Part shown: positions 24,678 through 33,190 of the stretch, piece after piece
How positions within the stretch are numbered: position 1 is the first letter of the stretch
Layout: the number at the start of each line of letters is the position of its first letter
Origin: Myxococcus virescens
GTDB taxonomy: Bacteria; Myxococcota; Myxococcia; Myxococcales; Myxococcaceae
NCBI RefSeq assembly: GCF_900101905.1
Contig: NZ_FNAJ01000010.1
Location: 1 to 64,000, forward strand
Length of the DNA stretch: 64,000 bases
Reading direction: 5' to 3'
Program-made: the position numbers and the translations under genes
Notes under the pieces: generated by a model
Seen by the model: only the letters and a program-made list of their open reading frames with translations
The model's database searches: none
What the model was told of the DNA's origin: nothing

Positions 24678-25655
24678 TCAGCCTTCGCGCATGCGCAGCA
24701 CCACCTTGCCCGTGGCGCGCCGGGCGTCGAGTTCACGCAGGGCCTGCGCGCCCTGCTCCAGCGGGAACACCGGGCCCACGACGGGCGTGAGCACACCTTG
24801 GTCCGCCATGGCCTCCAGGTCCTTGGCGATGGTGGGCGTCAGGGATGGCTCGTGCAGGAGGAAGCCGCCCCAGGCCACGCCGACCACGTCGATGTTGCGC
24901 AGCAGGAGCCGGTTCACCGGGACCTCGGGGATGCGGCCGCTCGCGAAGCCCACCACCAGCAGCCGCCCTTCGGGCGCCAGGCACTTGAGGCTCTTGTCGA
25001 AGATGTCGCCGCCCACCGGGTCCACCACCACGTTGGCACCCAGGCCGCCCGTCTTCTCCCGCACCTGCGCGACCCAGTCTCCGGTCGACAGCAGCACCTC
25101 GTGCGCGCCGGCCCGCCGGGCGACGTCCGCCTTGCGCTCGTCGCTCACCACGGCGATGACGCGCGCCTTCGCGCCGCGCGCCACCTGCACCGCCGCCGTG
25201 CCCACGCCTCCCGCGGCGCCATGGACCACGACGCGCTCCTCCGCCTTGAGCCGGCCTCGCCGGTGCAGCGCGAAGTGCGCCGTGTGGTAGTTCATCACCA
25301 CGCCCGCGGCCGCCTCGAAGCTCCAGTCCGCGGGGATGGGGAACACCATCTCCGGCTGAATCGCGGCCACCTCGGCGAAGCCGCCCAACCCGAAGCTGAA
25401 GGCCATCACCCGCTGCCCGGGCTTCACCGCCGCGCCCGCGGGGGCCTGCCGCACCACGCCCGCCACCTCCACGCCCGGAATGAAGGGCAGGGCGGGCTTG
25501 AGTTGGTACTGCCCCCGGGTGAGCAGCAGGTCCGGAAAGCTCACCCCGGCCGCCACCACGTCGATGAGCACCGAGTCCCCCGCCTCGGGCTCGGGCACGT
25601 CCACCAGTTGGAGCCCGTCAGGGCCGTCCAGCCGCTGTAGCTGCAATGCGCGCAT
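24678..25655 (-). CDS. NADPH:quinone oxidoreductase-type MDR family protein
   Basis: A 325-aa zinc-independent medium-chain dehydrogenase/reductase. The N-terminal GroES-like domain contains ALPFIPGVEVAGVV and the Rossmann domain has VVVHGAAGGVGTAAVQVARG, the NADPH-binding AAxGGVG loop of quinone oxidoreductases. Zinc-ligand cysteines are absent, as expected for this branch. It would reduce quinones or enoyl substrates with NADPH in the cytoplasm. GGGAGG precedes the ATG at 25655. It is divergent from the M4 peptidase gene. Confidence 0.88.
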   Translation of the reverse strand: MRALQLQRLDGPDGLQLVDVPEPEAGDSVLIDVVAAGVSFPDLLLTRGQYQLKPALPFIPGVEVAGVVRQAPAGAAVKPGQRVMAFSFGLGGFAEVAAIQPEMVFPIPADWSFEAAAGVVMNYHTAHFALHRRGRLKAEERVVVHGAAGGVGTAAVQVARGAKARVIAVVSDERKADVARRAGAHEVLLSTGDWVAQVREKTGGLGANVVVDPVGGDIFDKSLKCLAPEGRLLVVGFASGRIPEVPVNRLLLRNIDVVGVAWGGFLLHEPSLTPTIAKDLEAMADQGVLTPVVGPVFPLEQGAQALRELDARRATGKVVLRMREG

Positions 25656-25972
25656 CGTTGCCTCCCGGACAGGAAGCGTAATGGCCAGCCACGTCGATGC
25701 CAGTGTTGCCTCACGCGCGCGGGCGGACCCCGAGTCCGGCACAAAGTTCACACGACCTGTGGAAAACCGAGGTCTGCCTGGACGACCTGTCACGTCACGT
25801 GGAAGGTGGCTCTCACTCGCAGTGGACCTCGCAAATCCATGAAACTAAAGGAATAATCGTAAATAGCCTGAAATCTAAGAAGAGGATAGAAACTGAAATA
25901 ATCGCGCAACCTTGAAATACGCGTCATCCCTGTGTCATCGTGCCTCCTAATCTTTCCGCTTAGGAGGATTAC
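25656..25972. other. 317-bp divergent region, AT-rich towards the peptidase gene
   Basis: The right two thirds (about 25830-25920) are strikingly AT-rich for this genome and are the likely promoter and leader of the M4 peptidase. TTGAAA at 25912-25917 could be a -35 element, but no convincing -10 follows. ACGACCTGT occurs twice (around 25753 and 25779). The last 30 bp hold the inverted repeat described separately. The quinone oxidoreductase promoter must lie in the left part; nothing specific is visible. Confidence 0.45.
25943..25967 (+). promoter_or_regulatory. Inverted repeat sequestering the Shine-Dalgarno of the M4 peptidase
   Basis: CCTCCTAA (25943-25950) is perfectly complementary to TTAGGAGG (25960-25967), with a 9-nt loop TCTTTCCGC. 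The right arm contains the GGAGG that lies 5 bp before the ATG at 25973. In the mRNA the hairpin would hide the ribosome binding site completely. This is the layout of a translational switch (RNA thermometer, leader-binding protein or riboregulator). The pairing is seen directly; regulation is inferred. Confidence 0.65.
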
Positions 25973-28207
25973 ATGGTGCAGAAGAGAGTGCGCGGAGCGC
26001 TCGGTATCGCGGCGCTGTCTGTCGTTGTCGGTTGCAACGAGTCCACCCCTGCCCCCGAGGCCGACAAGCCTACGGATGCCGCGAAGGCGGCGATGCTGGA
26101 GAATGGCGCGAAGGTCATTCTGACGGACAACCAGAAGGTGGCGCAGTTCGTCACCGGTCTGTCGATTGCTCTGCCGGATATTCCGGCCGCGGGTCCCAAG
26201 GCGCTCAACGCGTCCGCGCTGGCCTCGGTCGTCGACGCCGTGGCGCCGACGTTCCGCCTGGAGCCGGGCAACCTGGTCTTCAAGAAGGCGCACACGGACA
26301 AGCAGGGTGACAGCCACTACCGCTATGCCGTGAAGCACAACGACATCCCGGTGCTGGGCGGCGAGCTGATCCTGCACGCGCGCAACGGCAAGGTCTTCGC
26401 GGCGAACACCAACGTCCGCAGCGACCTGCGCGCCGAGCTGAAGGCGACCATCGCGGGTGAGGTTGCCACGTCCGCGGTGGACTCCGACCGCGAGACGCTC
26501 AAGGGCTGGGTCACCGACAAGAACCCGGAGCTGGTGTACTGGCGCATCGATGACGAGCTGCGCCTGATGTACAAGGTCGTCCAGCACGGCAACAAGGCGG
26601 ACGGCACGCCTGTTCGCGACTGGGTCCTGGTGGACGCGCGCAACGCGGATGTGATGCTGCGCATCCCGCAGATCAAGGAGTCCCTCGACCGCCGCCTCCA
26701 CAACGGCAACAACACCACCACCCTGCCGGGTCCGGTCGTTCGCACCGAGGGCCAGGCGCCGGTGGCGGACCCCGTGGTCAACACCAACTACGACCACCTG
26801 GGCACCGTCTACGACTGCTACAACACCCTGTTCGGTCGTGACTCCATCGACAACGCGGGCGGCACGCTCATCAGCACCGTGCACCACCGCGTCAACTACG
26901 TGAACGCCTTCTGGGACGGTACCCAGATGGTGTACGGCGATGGCGACGGCGTGACGGCCACCAACCTGGCCAACTCGCTGGACGTGACGGCGCACGAGCT
27001 GACCCACGCCGTGACGGACAACGAGTCGGACCTCATCTACTCGGGTGAGTCCGGCGGCCTGAACGAGTCGATGTCCGACGTGTTCGGCGCGGTGTGCGAG
27101 TGGTACGGCGACGGCGCGGATGAGGTCTCCCCGCGTCACTGGCTGATTGGCGACGACGTGTGGACCCCGTCCATCCCGAACGACGCCCTGCGCTACATGA
27201 ACGACCCGGCGCTGGATGGCGACTCGCTCGACCACTACCACAACTACGTGCCCGGTACCGGCGTGCACTACAGCTCCGGTATCTCCAACCTGGCCTTCTA
27301 CCTCCTGTCGCAGGGTGGCACGCACCCGCGCGGCAAGAGCACCATCGTGGTGGCGGGCATCGGCATCGAGAAGGCCGCGCAGATCTTCTACAAGGCCAAC
27401 ACGTTGATGGTGCCGACGTCCAACTTCGAGGCCGCGAAGACCATCTCGGAGCAGGCCGCGGCGCAGCTCGGCTACGACGCCGCCACCATCGAGTCGGTGT
27501 CGAACGCGTGGAAGGCCGTTGGCGTCAGCGTCCCGGTTCCGCCTCCGCCGACGGACCCCATCAGCAAGGACACGCCGGTCGTCGTGTCGGGTGGCGCCAA
27601 CGAGAAGAAGTACTTCGAGGTCACGGTGCCGGAAGGTGCCTACAACCTGCGCTTCACCCTGTCGGGTGGCACGGGTGACGCCGACCTGTACGTCCGCTAC
27701 AACAGCGCGCCCACCACCGCGCTGTACGATTGCCGCCCGTACGCCAGTGGCAACAACGAGGTCTGCAACTTCGCGGCTCCGCAGCACGGCAAGTGGTACG
27801 CGATGCTGAACGGCTTCCGCGCGTACTCCGGCGCCACGCTGACCGTGACCTGGGAGGGTGGCTACGTCCCCATCGAGAGCGGCGTCGCCGTGGAGAACCT
27901 CTCGGGCGCGGCGGGCTCCTCGCAGGTGTTCATCCTCGACGTTCCGGAGCGTCGCCCGGGCCAGGGGAAGAACAACATCTACATCCAGACGGGCGAGGGC
28001 AAGGGCAACCCCGACCTCTACGTCAAGCGCGGTGGCGCCCCGACGCACGCGGACTACGATTGCCGCAGCGTGAAGGACCACCAGTCGGAGAAGTGCAACC
28101 TCATCAACGCTCCGGCCGGCCGCTACTACATCGAGGTCTACGGCGCGAAGGATGGCTTCGAGGGCATCGTCCTCATCGGCTCCTTCCTCGAGCCGCTGCC
28201 CAAGTAG
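25973..28207 (+). CDS. Exported M4 family (thermolysin-like) zinc metallopeptidase with two PPC domains
   Basis: A 744-aa secreted protease precursor. The signal MVQKRVRGALGIAALSVVVG ends in Cys21, a lipobox. An FTP/PepSY-type propeptide (about 60-225) inhibits and folds the enzyme. In the catalytic domain, zinc ligands His341 and His345 with catalytic Glu342 form HELTH, the third ligand is Glu365 in GGLNESMSD, and the acid His432 is in GVHYSSGISN. Two bacterial prepeptidase C-terminal domains (about 535-630 and 645-740) have the ADLYVRYN and PDLYVKRG motifs and are often trimmed after secretion. In myxobacteria such enzymes digest prey or matrix protein. The ribosome binding site is excellent (GGAGG) but lies within an inverted repeat. 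Hairpins follow the stop. Confidence 0.95.
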   Translation: MVQKRVRGALGIAALSVVVGCNESTPAPEADKPTDAAKAAMLENGAKVILTDNQKVAQFVTGLSIALPDIPAAGPKALNASALASVVDAVAPTFRLEPGNLVFKKAHTDKQGDSHYRYAVKHNDIPVLGGELILHARNGKVFAANTNVRSDLRAELKATIAGEVATSAVDSDRETLKGWVTDKNPELVYWRIDDELRLMYKVVQHGNKADGTPVRDWVLVDARNADVMLRIPQIKESLDRRLHNGNNTTTLPGPVVRTEGQAPVADPVVNTNYDHLGTVYDCYNTLFGRDSIDNAGGTLISTVHHRVNYVNAFWDGTQMVYGDGDGVTATNLANSLDVTAHELTHAVTDNESDLIYSGESGGLNESMSDVFGAVCEWYGDGADEVSPRHWLIGDDVWTPSIPNDALRYMNDPALDGDSLDHYHNYVPGTGVHYSSGISNLAFYLLSQGGTHPRGKSTIVVAGIGIEKAAQIFYKANTLMVPTSNFEAAKTISEQAAAQLGYDAATIESVSNAWKAVGVSVPVPPPPTDPISKDTPVVVSGGANEKKYFEVTVPEGAYNLRFTLSGGTGDADLYVRYNSAPTTALYDCRPYASGNNEVCNFAAPQHGKWYAMLNGFRAYSGATLTVTWEGGYVPIESGVAVENLSGAAGSSQVFILDVPERRPGQGKNNIYIQTGEGKGNPDLYVKRGGAPTHADYDCRSVKDHQSEKCNLINAPAGRYYIEVYGAKDGFEGIVLIGSFLEPLPK

Positions 28208-28217
28208 CCTGAAGTGA

Positions 28218-28280
28218 CGGCGCGGCCTGGGTCCGCGCCGGTGAGGCCCCGGGTGCTCCGCTTCACGCGGCGCCCGGGGC
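28218..28280. terminator. Double hairpin between convergent genes
   Basis: The first stem is CGGCGCGG with CCGCGCCG (28218-28240, 7-nt loop). The second is GCCCCGGGTGC with GCGCCCGGGGC, one mismatch (28246-28280). They lie just after the M4 peptidase stop and just before the end of the convergent phosphoesterase gene at 28291, so they probably end both transcripts. Confidence 0.6.
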
Positions 28281-28290
28281 TTCGTGCTTT

Positions 28291-29121
28291 CTACGGCGTG
28301 GGGCCGGGGAGGATGACGCGCAGGCAGCTCTCCCACGCGTGCACGCCGCGGTACTTCCACTGCACGGGGTAGCCCAGCGACACCTCTTCGAAGCGCACGC
28401 CGTCACGCCACAGCGTCGCGGGCATGTGGAGGTGGCCGGAGACGACGACCTCCGCGCGGTAGCGGGTGTGCCAGTCCTCCGTCTGCTTCGTCCCGCACCA
28501 GATGGAGAAGCGGGGGATGCGCGGCAGCCGCACGTGCTCGTAGCGCAACGGGTAGTGGTTGACGAGGACGGTGGCGCAGCCCGGGGGCAGGGCGTCCAGC
28601 CGGGCCCGCGTGGCTTCGACGCGCGCGGCGCACCAGGCTGCGCGGCTGGCGTGGGGCTCGGGGTGCAGCAGCACCTCGTCGGTGCACAGCAGGTCATCCT
28701 CCCAGGCCCACTCCAGCGCCTTGTCCGCGGGCACATGGTCCGGGCGGAACGTGTAGTCGTAGCCCAGGAACATGGGGACGATGACGCGCTCGGGGCCAGG
28801 GCCGGGCCAGCGAGGGTAGGGGTCCTCCGGCGTGAGGGCGCCGTAGCTGCGGCACAGGCTCACCAGCCGCTGGTAGCGCGCCTCGCCCTTCAGTTGCGGC
28901 TGCTCCGACGGCAGGGTCCACAGCTCATGGTTGCCGGGCACCCAGATGACCTGGCGGAAGCGCTGGGTGAGGGTGCTCAGCATGAGCTCCATCTCCGCCA
29001 GCGTCTCGCCCACGTCCCCCGCGACGATGAGCCAGTCCTCCGGATGGGCCGGAAGCGCCTGGAGCGCCAGGCGGTTGTCGTTGTGGCGCAAGTGCAGGTC
29101 GCTGATGGCGTAGAGCTTCAT
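28291..29121 (-). CDS. Calcineurin-like metallophosphoesterase
   Basis: A 276-aa cytoplasmic phosphoesterase with the full two-metal motif set: SDLHLRHND near the N-terminus (D-x-H), GDVGE (G-D), WVPGNHE (GNHE), VLVNHYPLR (H) and VVVSGHLHMPATLW (GHxH). These residues bind the Fe/Mn pair that hydrolyses phosphodiesters or phosphomonoesters. The substrate cannot be predicted. The start at 29121 places the SDLHL motif at the usual distance; the frame is longer upstream but lacks support. It follows the receiver gene on the same strand by 19 bp, so the two may be co-transcribed. Confidence 0.88.
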   Translation of the reverse strand: MKLYAISDLHLRHNDNRLALQALPAHPEDWLIVAGDVGETLAEMELMLSTLTQRFRQVIWVPGNHELWTLPSEQPQLKGEARYQRLVSLCRSYGALTPEDPYPRWPGPGPERVIVPMFLGYDYTFRPDHVPADKALEWAWEDDLLCTDEVLLHPEPHASRAAWCAARVEATRARLDALPPGCATVLVNHYPLRYEHVRLPRIPRFSIWCGTKQTEDWHTRYRAEVVVSGHLHMPATLWRDGVRFEEVSLGYPVQWKYRGVHAWESCLRVILPGPTP

Positions 29122-29140
29122 GGCGCGTCGAGCGGGCACC

Positions 29141-29500
29141 TTAACGCGGGCTTCCCATCGATGCTGCACCGATGCCCAGCATCCGCAGCAGGGCATGCAC
29201 CTCCGAGGGTGGCGCGGCGCGGTCCATCCAGGTGATGTCCCGCGCCAGGGGCGGCATCACCGCATGCAGCGCGCAGGCGGTGCGGGGGTGGCTCGCACGC
29301 ACCTGCTCCAGCAGCCCCAGCCCGTCTCCGTCCGGGAGCAGATCGCCCGTCACCACCACGGACGGCGCTTCTTCCTTCACGAGCGCGAGGGCCTCCGCCA
29401 CGCAGCGGGCGAAGCGCTTGCCGCCGGGTAAATCCCTCACGAGGCGCCGCAGCGCCGCGAGTGAACGTGGGTCTTCGTCCACGAACAAGAAGGTCAGCAT
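29141..29500 (-). CDS. Single-domain response regulator with atypical active site
   Basis: A 119-aa stand-alone receiver. The acidic pocket is present (FVDEDPRS), and the phosphoacceptor Asp lies in VVVTGDLLPDGDGLGLLEQV. The conserved Thr/Ser and Lys that complete the switch are not recognisable: the strand-5 region reads WMDRAAPP where KP is normal. It may therefore work without normal phosphotransfer or as a phosphate sink. There is no output domain. The start at 29500 begins the first beta strand directly. Confidence 0.75.
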   Translation of the reverse strand: MLTFLFVDEDPRSLAALRRLVRDLPGGKRFARCVAEALALVKEEAPSVVVTGDLLPDGDGLGLLEQVRASHPRTACALHAVMPPLARDITWMDRAAPPSEVHALLRMLGIGAASMGSPR

Positions 29501-29640
29501 GGTCTTCGCGCCAGCAGGGTGAGACCTGTGTGGTTGGCCAAACGCACGAGGTTGCCTACCTACAAGACTACTCAGGAAGTTCTTGGATGCCAACCTCTCA
29601 AGTCATATCGACATGTGCGGACCCGCTAGGTTAACGACCC

Positions 29641-30006
29641 ATGGAAAAGACTCTCGCATCCCGCCTTGGCGGAGCGGCTCGCCTTGCTCGGACCCGACTG
29701 AACCTGACCCAGGCCGACGTGGCGGAGCGCATTGGCATCGCGAGCGAAGTCTATGGCCGGCTCGAGCGCGGTCACATGCTGCCGAGCATCCAGACGTTCC
29801 GCAGGTTGTGCACGGTGCTCTCCATCTCCGCGGACGAGGCGCTGGGCCTCAAGCCGGTGCAGGAGGTGAAGTGGGCCGCCGAGCCGCCCAGCGACTACGG
29901 TGAGTCCGCGGAGCTGCGGCGGCTCATGCGCCGGGCCAAGCAGCTGGACCGGACGTCCATTCGGATTCTCAGCGTGCTCGCGGCGCAGTTCAGGCCGCGC
30001 GGCTGA
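29641..30006 (+). CDS. XRE-family helix-turn-helix regulator
   Basis: A 121-aa DNA-binding protein. Residues 8-65 are a Cro/C1-type HTH (LNLTQADVAERIGIASEVYG with the recognition helix, then the typical LERGHMLPSIQTFRRLCTVL). A short helical C-terminal extension (about 85-120) may dimerise. There is no metal- or ligand-binding domain. The ATG at 29641 follows GTTAACGACCC with no Shine-Dalgarno, so the transcript may be leaderless. It is divergent from the receiver gene (140-bp gap) and could regulate it. Confidence 0.85.
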   Translation: MEKTLASRLGGAARLARTRLNLTQADVAERIGIASEVYGRLERGHMLPSIQTFRRLCTVLSISADEALGLKPVQEVKWAAEPPSDYGESAELRRLMRRAKQLDRTSIRILSVLAAQFRPRG

Positions 30007-30021
30007 CGCATGGTGCCGGCA

Positions 30022-30040
30022 GGTGAGCGCGGCGCTCACC
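30022..30040. terminator. Palindrome at the junction of convergent genes
   Basis: GGTGAGCGC and GCGCTCACC form a near-perfect palindrome with a 1-bp centre. It begins 16 bp after the XRE stop and includes the stop codon of the convergent DUF790 gene. After loop opening, a 7-8 bp hairpin can form in either transcript. Confidence 0.4.
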
Positions 30041-31241
30041 GCCCGGGCTCCAGTTTCGCCAGGCGCTCCCTCAGCTTGCGCGCGGAGGGGAAGCCGTTGA
30101 AGAGCACCACCTGCGGGTGGGCCTCCAGCGTCTCTCGCTCCATGGCTTCCTTGGCCAGCGCCCGGTCCACGCCCAGCAGCAGGCCCGCGTCCGGCCGCGA
30201 GCGCAGCTCTGTCAGCCTCCGGGCCAGGGGCGCCGCATGCCACGCGTGGAAGAGTTCCAGCGCGACTTCTCTCTTGGACGCACGGTGGCGGAAGGTGAGG
30301 TCCGGCACGCACAGTCCGGAGGCGCCCACGTGCCGGGGAAGCGGCGTCAGGTCCAGCTCCCAGGCGTCATCCGCGAAGCCCTCCGCGAGGGAGGCCACTT
30401 CCGGAGGAATGTGACCCAGTGCGGCGGGTAGGGGCGAACGCAGCGGGTCCTTGTGGCTGAGCATCAGCGTGGCCTGTCGCCTTGAAGGTTCCACGGTGGC
30501 GGTCAGCTCCCAGCGCTCCAGCACCGGCACCACGGACAGGAAGGTCGCCAGTTGCAGGCCGTACTTCTTCTGGAGCGCCAGCATGGCCCCGGGGCCCTCC
30601 ACGTCGAGCGCCCAGTTGTCGTCGTCGCGCCACACCTCGGCCACCAGGCGGCAGAACTTGAGCCATCGGAGCACCTTGCGCACGCGCAGCAGGTCCGGCG
30701 CCTGGGCTCGCAGGCGGAGGCGCCGCGCGGACAGCAGGGGGCCCTGCGCCAGCGCCAGGTTGTAGCGGTCCAGCAGGTCCTGGGCGTCCAGCGCCTCGCC
30801 GTCCCACCCCACCAGCCGGCGGTGGCCGGGCAGGTCCGAGTACAGCGCCTCTCGGGCCTCGGAAAGGGGGACGGGGAGCGTCTGGGCCAGCCGTGCCTCG
30901 AAGTCCTCCACCGTGGCGTCGGGAGGCAGTGCACGCAGGACCTGCCCCGCCGCCTTGATTCGCTCCCAACGGGCTTCCGTCACGCCGGGCGCGGGCTCGT
31001 CGAAGAGGAGCCGGTCCAGCACCAGCTTCACCAGGCCGCGCGCCACCTTGGGCCTGGTGAAGGCACCGGCCTTCAAGCCCAGCGACTCCTCGATATCGTC
31101 GCGCTGGCCGCCGCGCGACGCTGCCACCTCCGCGAGCAGGTCCTGGGCGAAGGTCAGCAGCTCCGTGTCATCGCGCTTCACGAAGACGGGGCGCAGGACG
31201 CCCTGGCGCACGCGGAAGTTGAGCAGCTCGCGTGTCAGCAT
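30036..31241 (-). CDS. DUF790 family nuclease (Bax1-like), partner of XPB helicase
   Basis: A 401-aa protein of the DUF790 family, known in archaea as Bax1, a nuclease that binds and works with the XPB helicase in excision repair. The N-terminus (MLTRELLNFRVRQGVLRPVF) and the C-terminal PD-(D/E)xK-like region (VPDLTFRHRASKREVALELF, with Asp and the ELF Glu) match the family layout. The ATG at 31241 lies one base after the stop of the XPB-like gene, with GGAGG in that gene's tail, so the two proteins are made together. In this arrangement the helicase opens DNA and Bax1 cuts the damaged strand. Confidence 0.85.
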   Translation of the reverse strand: MLTRELLNFRVRQGVLRPVFVKRDDTELLTFAQDLLAEVAASRGGQRDDIEESLGLKAGAFTRPKVARGLVKLVLDRLLFDEPAPGVTEARWERIKAAGQVLRALPPDATVEDFEARLAQTLPVPLSEAREALYSDLPGHRRLVGWDGEALDAQDLLDRYNLALAQGPLLSARRLRLRAQAPDLLRVRKVLRWLKFCRLVAEVWRDDDNWALDVEGPGAMLALQKKYGLQLATFLSVVPVLERWELTATVEPSRRQATLMLSHKDPLRSPLPAALGHIPPEVASLAEGFADDAWELDLTPLPRHVGASGLCVPDLTFRHRASKREVALELFHAWHAAPLARRLTELRSRPDAGLLLGVDRALAKEAMERETLEAHPQVVLFNGFPSARKLRERLAKLEPGR

Positions 31242-31242
31242 C

Positions 31243-32622
31243 TCAGCCGCCCTCCTGATAGGCGCCGTGCTGGCGTCGCCGCTCGCTGATGCTACTCTCC
31301 GCCGTCTGCGCGGAGCACACCTCGTACAGCAGCGCGCGCTTCCCCGGCCGTTTGCGCAGGATGCGCCCCAGCCGCTGCACGTGCTCGCGCACGCTCGCGC
31401 TGCCGCTGAGCACCACGCCCACACGCGCCTCGGGCACGTCCACGCCTTCATTCAGCACGCGCGAGGTCAGCAGCACCGGCAGTTCCCCGGAGGCGAAGGC
31501 CGCCAGCAACGCCTTGCGCTCGGGCACGGGCGTGTGGTGCGTCAGCGCGGGGAGCAGGAAGCGGCGCGCCAGCGTGTACACCGTCTCGTTGTCGTCGGTG
31601 AACACGAGGACACGGTCGTCCCGGTGCTCCAGGAGGATGCGCCACAGCACCTCCTGCTTGCCGCTGGACGTGAGCGCAATCCGCCGTTGCTCGCGGTAGG
31701 CGCGGTACGCCGCGCGGCCCTCGTCGCTGCGCTGGCTCTGCGCCAGGAAGCGCGCCCACCCGTCCGGCGCGGAGAGCGGCACGCCCAGCCTGCGCACGAA
31801 GCCCAGGTACAGCGCGCGCGCCGTGTCGTAGCGCGCCTTTTCGTCGGGCGTCAGCGGGACTTCCACTCGCTTCACGTCATAGGGCGCCAGGTATTCACCC
31901 TGCAGCTCCCGGATGTCCGAGCGGTGCACGCGGGGACCCAACAGCTCCTCGCAGACGCGCTCGCCGCCATCGGCGCGCTCCAGCGTCGCGGTGAGGCCCA
32001 GGCGGTACGGCGCCAGCGAGCCCTCCGCGATGAAGCGGTAGCTGGGCGCGGGCAGGTGGTGGCACTCGTCGCACACCAGCAGGCCGAAGCGGTTGCCGTG
32101 GAACTCCGTCTGCATCGCCGCGGAGTCGTACGTCGTCACCGTCAGCGGCTGCCGGTCATTCACGCCGCCGCCCAGCAGGCCCACTGGCACGGAGAAGTGG
32201 CGCGCCAGCACGCCCTGCCACTGCGTCATCAGGTCCAGCGTGGGCACCACCACCAGCGTGGGCCGCTTCACGTGGGCGATGGCGAGCACCGCCAGCAGCG
32301 TCTTGCCCGCGCCCGTGGGCAGCTCCACCAGGCCACGCCCGCCCGCGCGTGTCCACGCCTCCAGCGCCTGCTGCTGATGCGGAAAGGGTTGGATGGGCGA
32401 GGTGAGCGGCAGCTCCAGCGGCTCGAAGCGCTTCGCCTTGTCCTCGTAGGGGATGCCCAGCTCCCGCAGCCGCAGCACCGCTTCGCGGTAATGCCACGCG
32501 GGCGCGCGGTAGACGCCGGTGCGCCCGTCCTTCTGGAAGAGGGCTCGCAGGCGGGCATCTTCCGGCAGTGTGGGCGCGACCAGGGTGCCGCAGTCGAAGT
32601 GGAGCTCGGTGGGCGACGGCAT
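31243..32622 (-). CDS. XPB/Ssl2-type DNA helicase (superfamily 2)
   Basis: A 459-aa helicase of the XPB branch. It begins with a small damage-recognition-like region (about 1-75). Walker A is LPTGAGKT (101-108), and the DExH box reads DECH (185-188). Motif III is LTATLERADG, in the place of the RED motif of XPB. The second RecA domain carries LTSRVLNEGVDVPEARVGVV and VQRLGRILRKRPGK. It would unwind damaged DNA using ATP. It is directly followed by the DUF790 partner. The DECH spelling instead of DEAH, and RAD instead of RED, are variants seen here. The start lacks a clear ribosome binding site. Confidence 0.88.
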   Translation of the reverse strand: MPSPTELHFDCGTLVAPTLPEDARLRALFQKDGRTGVYRAPAWHYREAVLRLRELGIPYEDKAKRFEPLELPLTSPIQPFPHQQQALEAWTRAGGRGLVELPTGAGKTLLAVLAIAHVKRPTLVVVPTLDLMTQWQGVLARHFSVPVGLLGGGVNDRQPLTVTTYDSAAMQTEFHGNRFGLLVCDECHHLPAPSYRFIAEGSLAPYRLGLTATLERADGGERVCEELLGPRVHRSDIRELQGEYLAPYDVKRVEVPLTPDEKARYDTARALYLGFVRRLGVPLSAPDGWARFLAQSQRSDEGRAAYRAYREQRRIALTSSGKQEVLWRILLEHRDDRVLVFTDDNETVYTLARRFLLPALTHHTPVPERKALLAAFASGELPVLLTSRVLNEGVDVPEARVGVVLSGSASVREHVQRLGRILRKRPGKRALLYEVCSAQTAESSISERRRQHGAYQEGG

Positions 32623-32727
32623 CGGCGTGTAGGGACCTAGCCGGTCATCCTGGGTTTCGCCAGTCTCATCGAAGGCCCGGAAGGCAGGCTTGCAGGCATG
32701 CGCTGTTCACGGTACCCAACGCGCGGC

Positions 32728-33177
32728 ATGCGTTTCGTCTCGCTCGTTCCGATGCTGTGTGGCCTGGCGGTCGTGGCTCAGGCTGGTCTCAACCGTCGCT
32801 TCGGGGGCCAGTGGGGCCTGATGAGCGCCGTGCTCCTGAACATGGTGGTGGCGACGGTGGCCACCTTCGCGGTGTACCTCGTCGTGCGCACGGTGCCGGG
32901 GCTCTGGCCGGAGGCCGCGGCGGGCCAGGGCCGCTTGAGTGGCTTCACGCCCTGGCACCTGTTGCCGGGGCTGTGCGGCGTCATCATCGTCCTGGGCATG
33001 CCCTTGGCCATGAGCCGCCTGGGGGCAGTGCAGTCCGTCCTGCTGCTGATGGCGGCGCAGCTCCTCACCAGCCTCGTGTGGGATGCGATGGTGGAAGGCC
33101 GCCCCGTGACGTTCCCCCGGGTGCTGGGCTCCGGGCTCGCCTTCATCGGCGCCACCATCGCCGTCTGGAAGGGCTAG
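32728..33177 (+). CDS. DMT-superfamily small membrane protein (YdcZ/DUF606-like)
   Basis: A 149-aa protein with about five transmembrane helices, starting MRFVSLVPMLCGLAVVAQAG. It matches the half-size DMT transporter layout of the YdcZ (DUF606) family: first-helix NRRFGGQWG and last-helix SGLAFIGATIAVWKG. Such proteins probably dimerise to move a small solute, but substrates are unknown. ATG at 32728 is preferred to one 30 bp upstream because it begins the first helix. It is divergent from the XPB-like gene and 13 bp upstream of the receiver gene. Confidence 0.75.
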   Translation: MRFVSLVPMLCGLAVVAQAGLNRRFGGQWGLMSAVLLNMVVATVATFAVYLVVRTVPGLWPEAAAGQGRLSGFTPWHLLPGLCGVIIVLGMPLAMSRLGAVQSVLLLMAAQLLTSLVWDAMVEGRPVTFPRVLGSGLAFIGATIAVWKG

Positions 33178-33190
33178 ATTCAGTTGCAAG

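Noticed and set aside
25790-28360. An 856-codon open frame antisense to the M4 peptidase
   Set aside because: The sense strand encodes a complete peptidase with all catalytic residues; the antisense product is Val/Arg/Asp-rich repeat-like noise.
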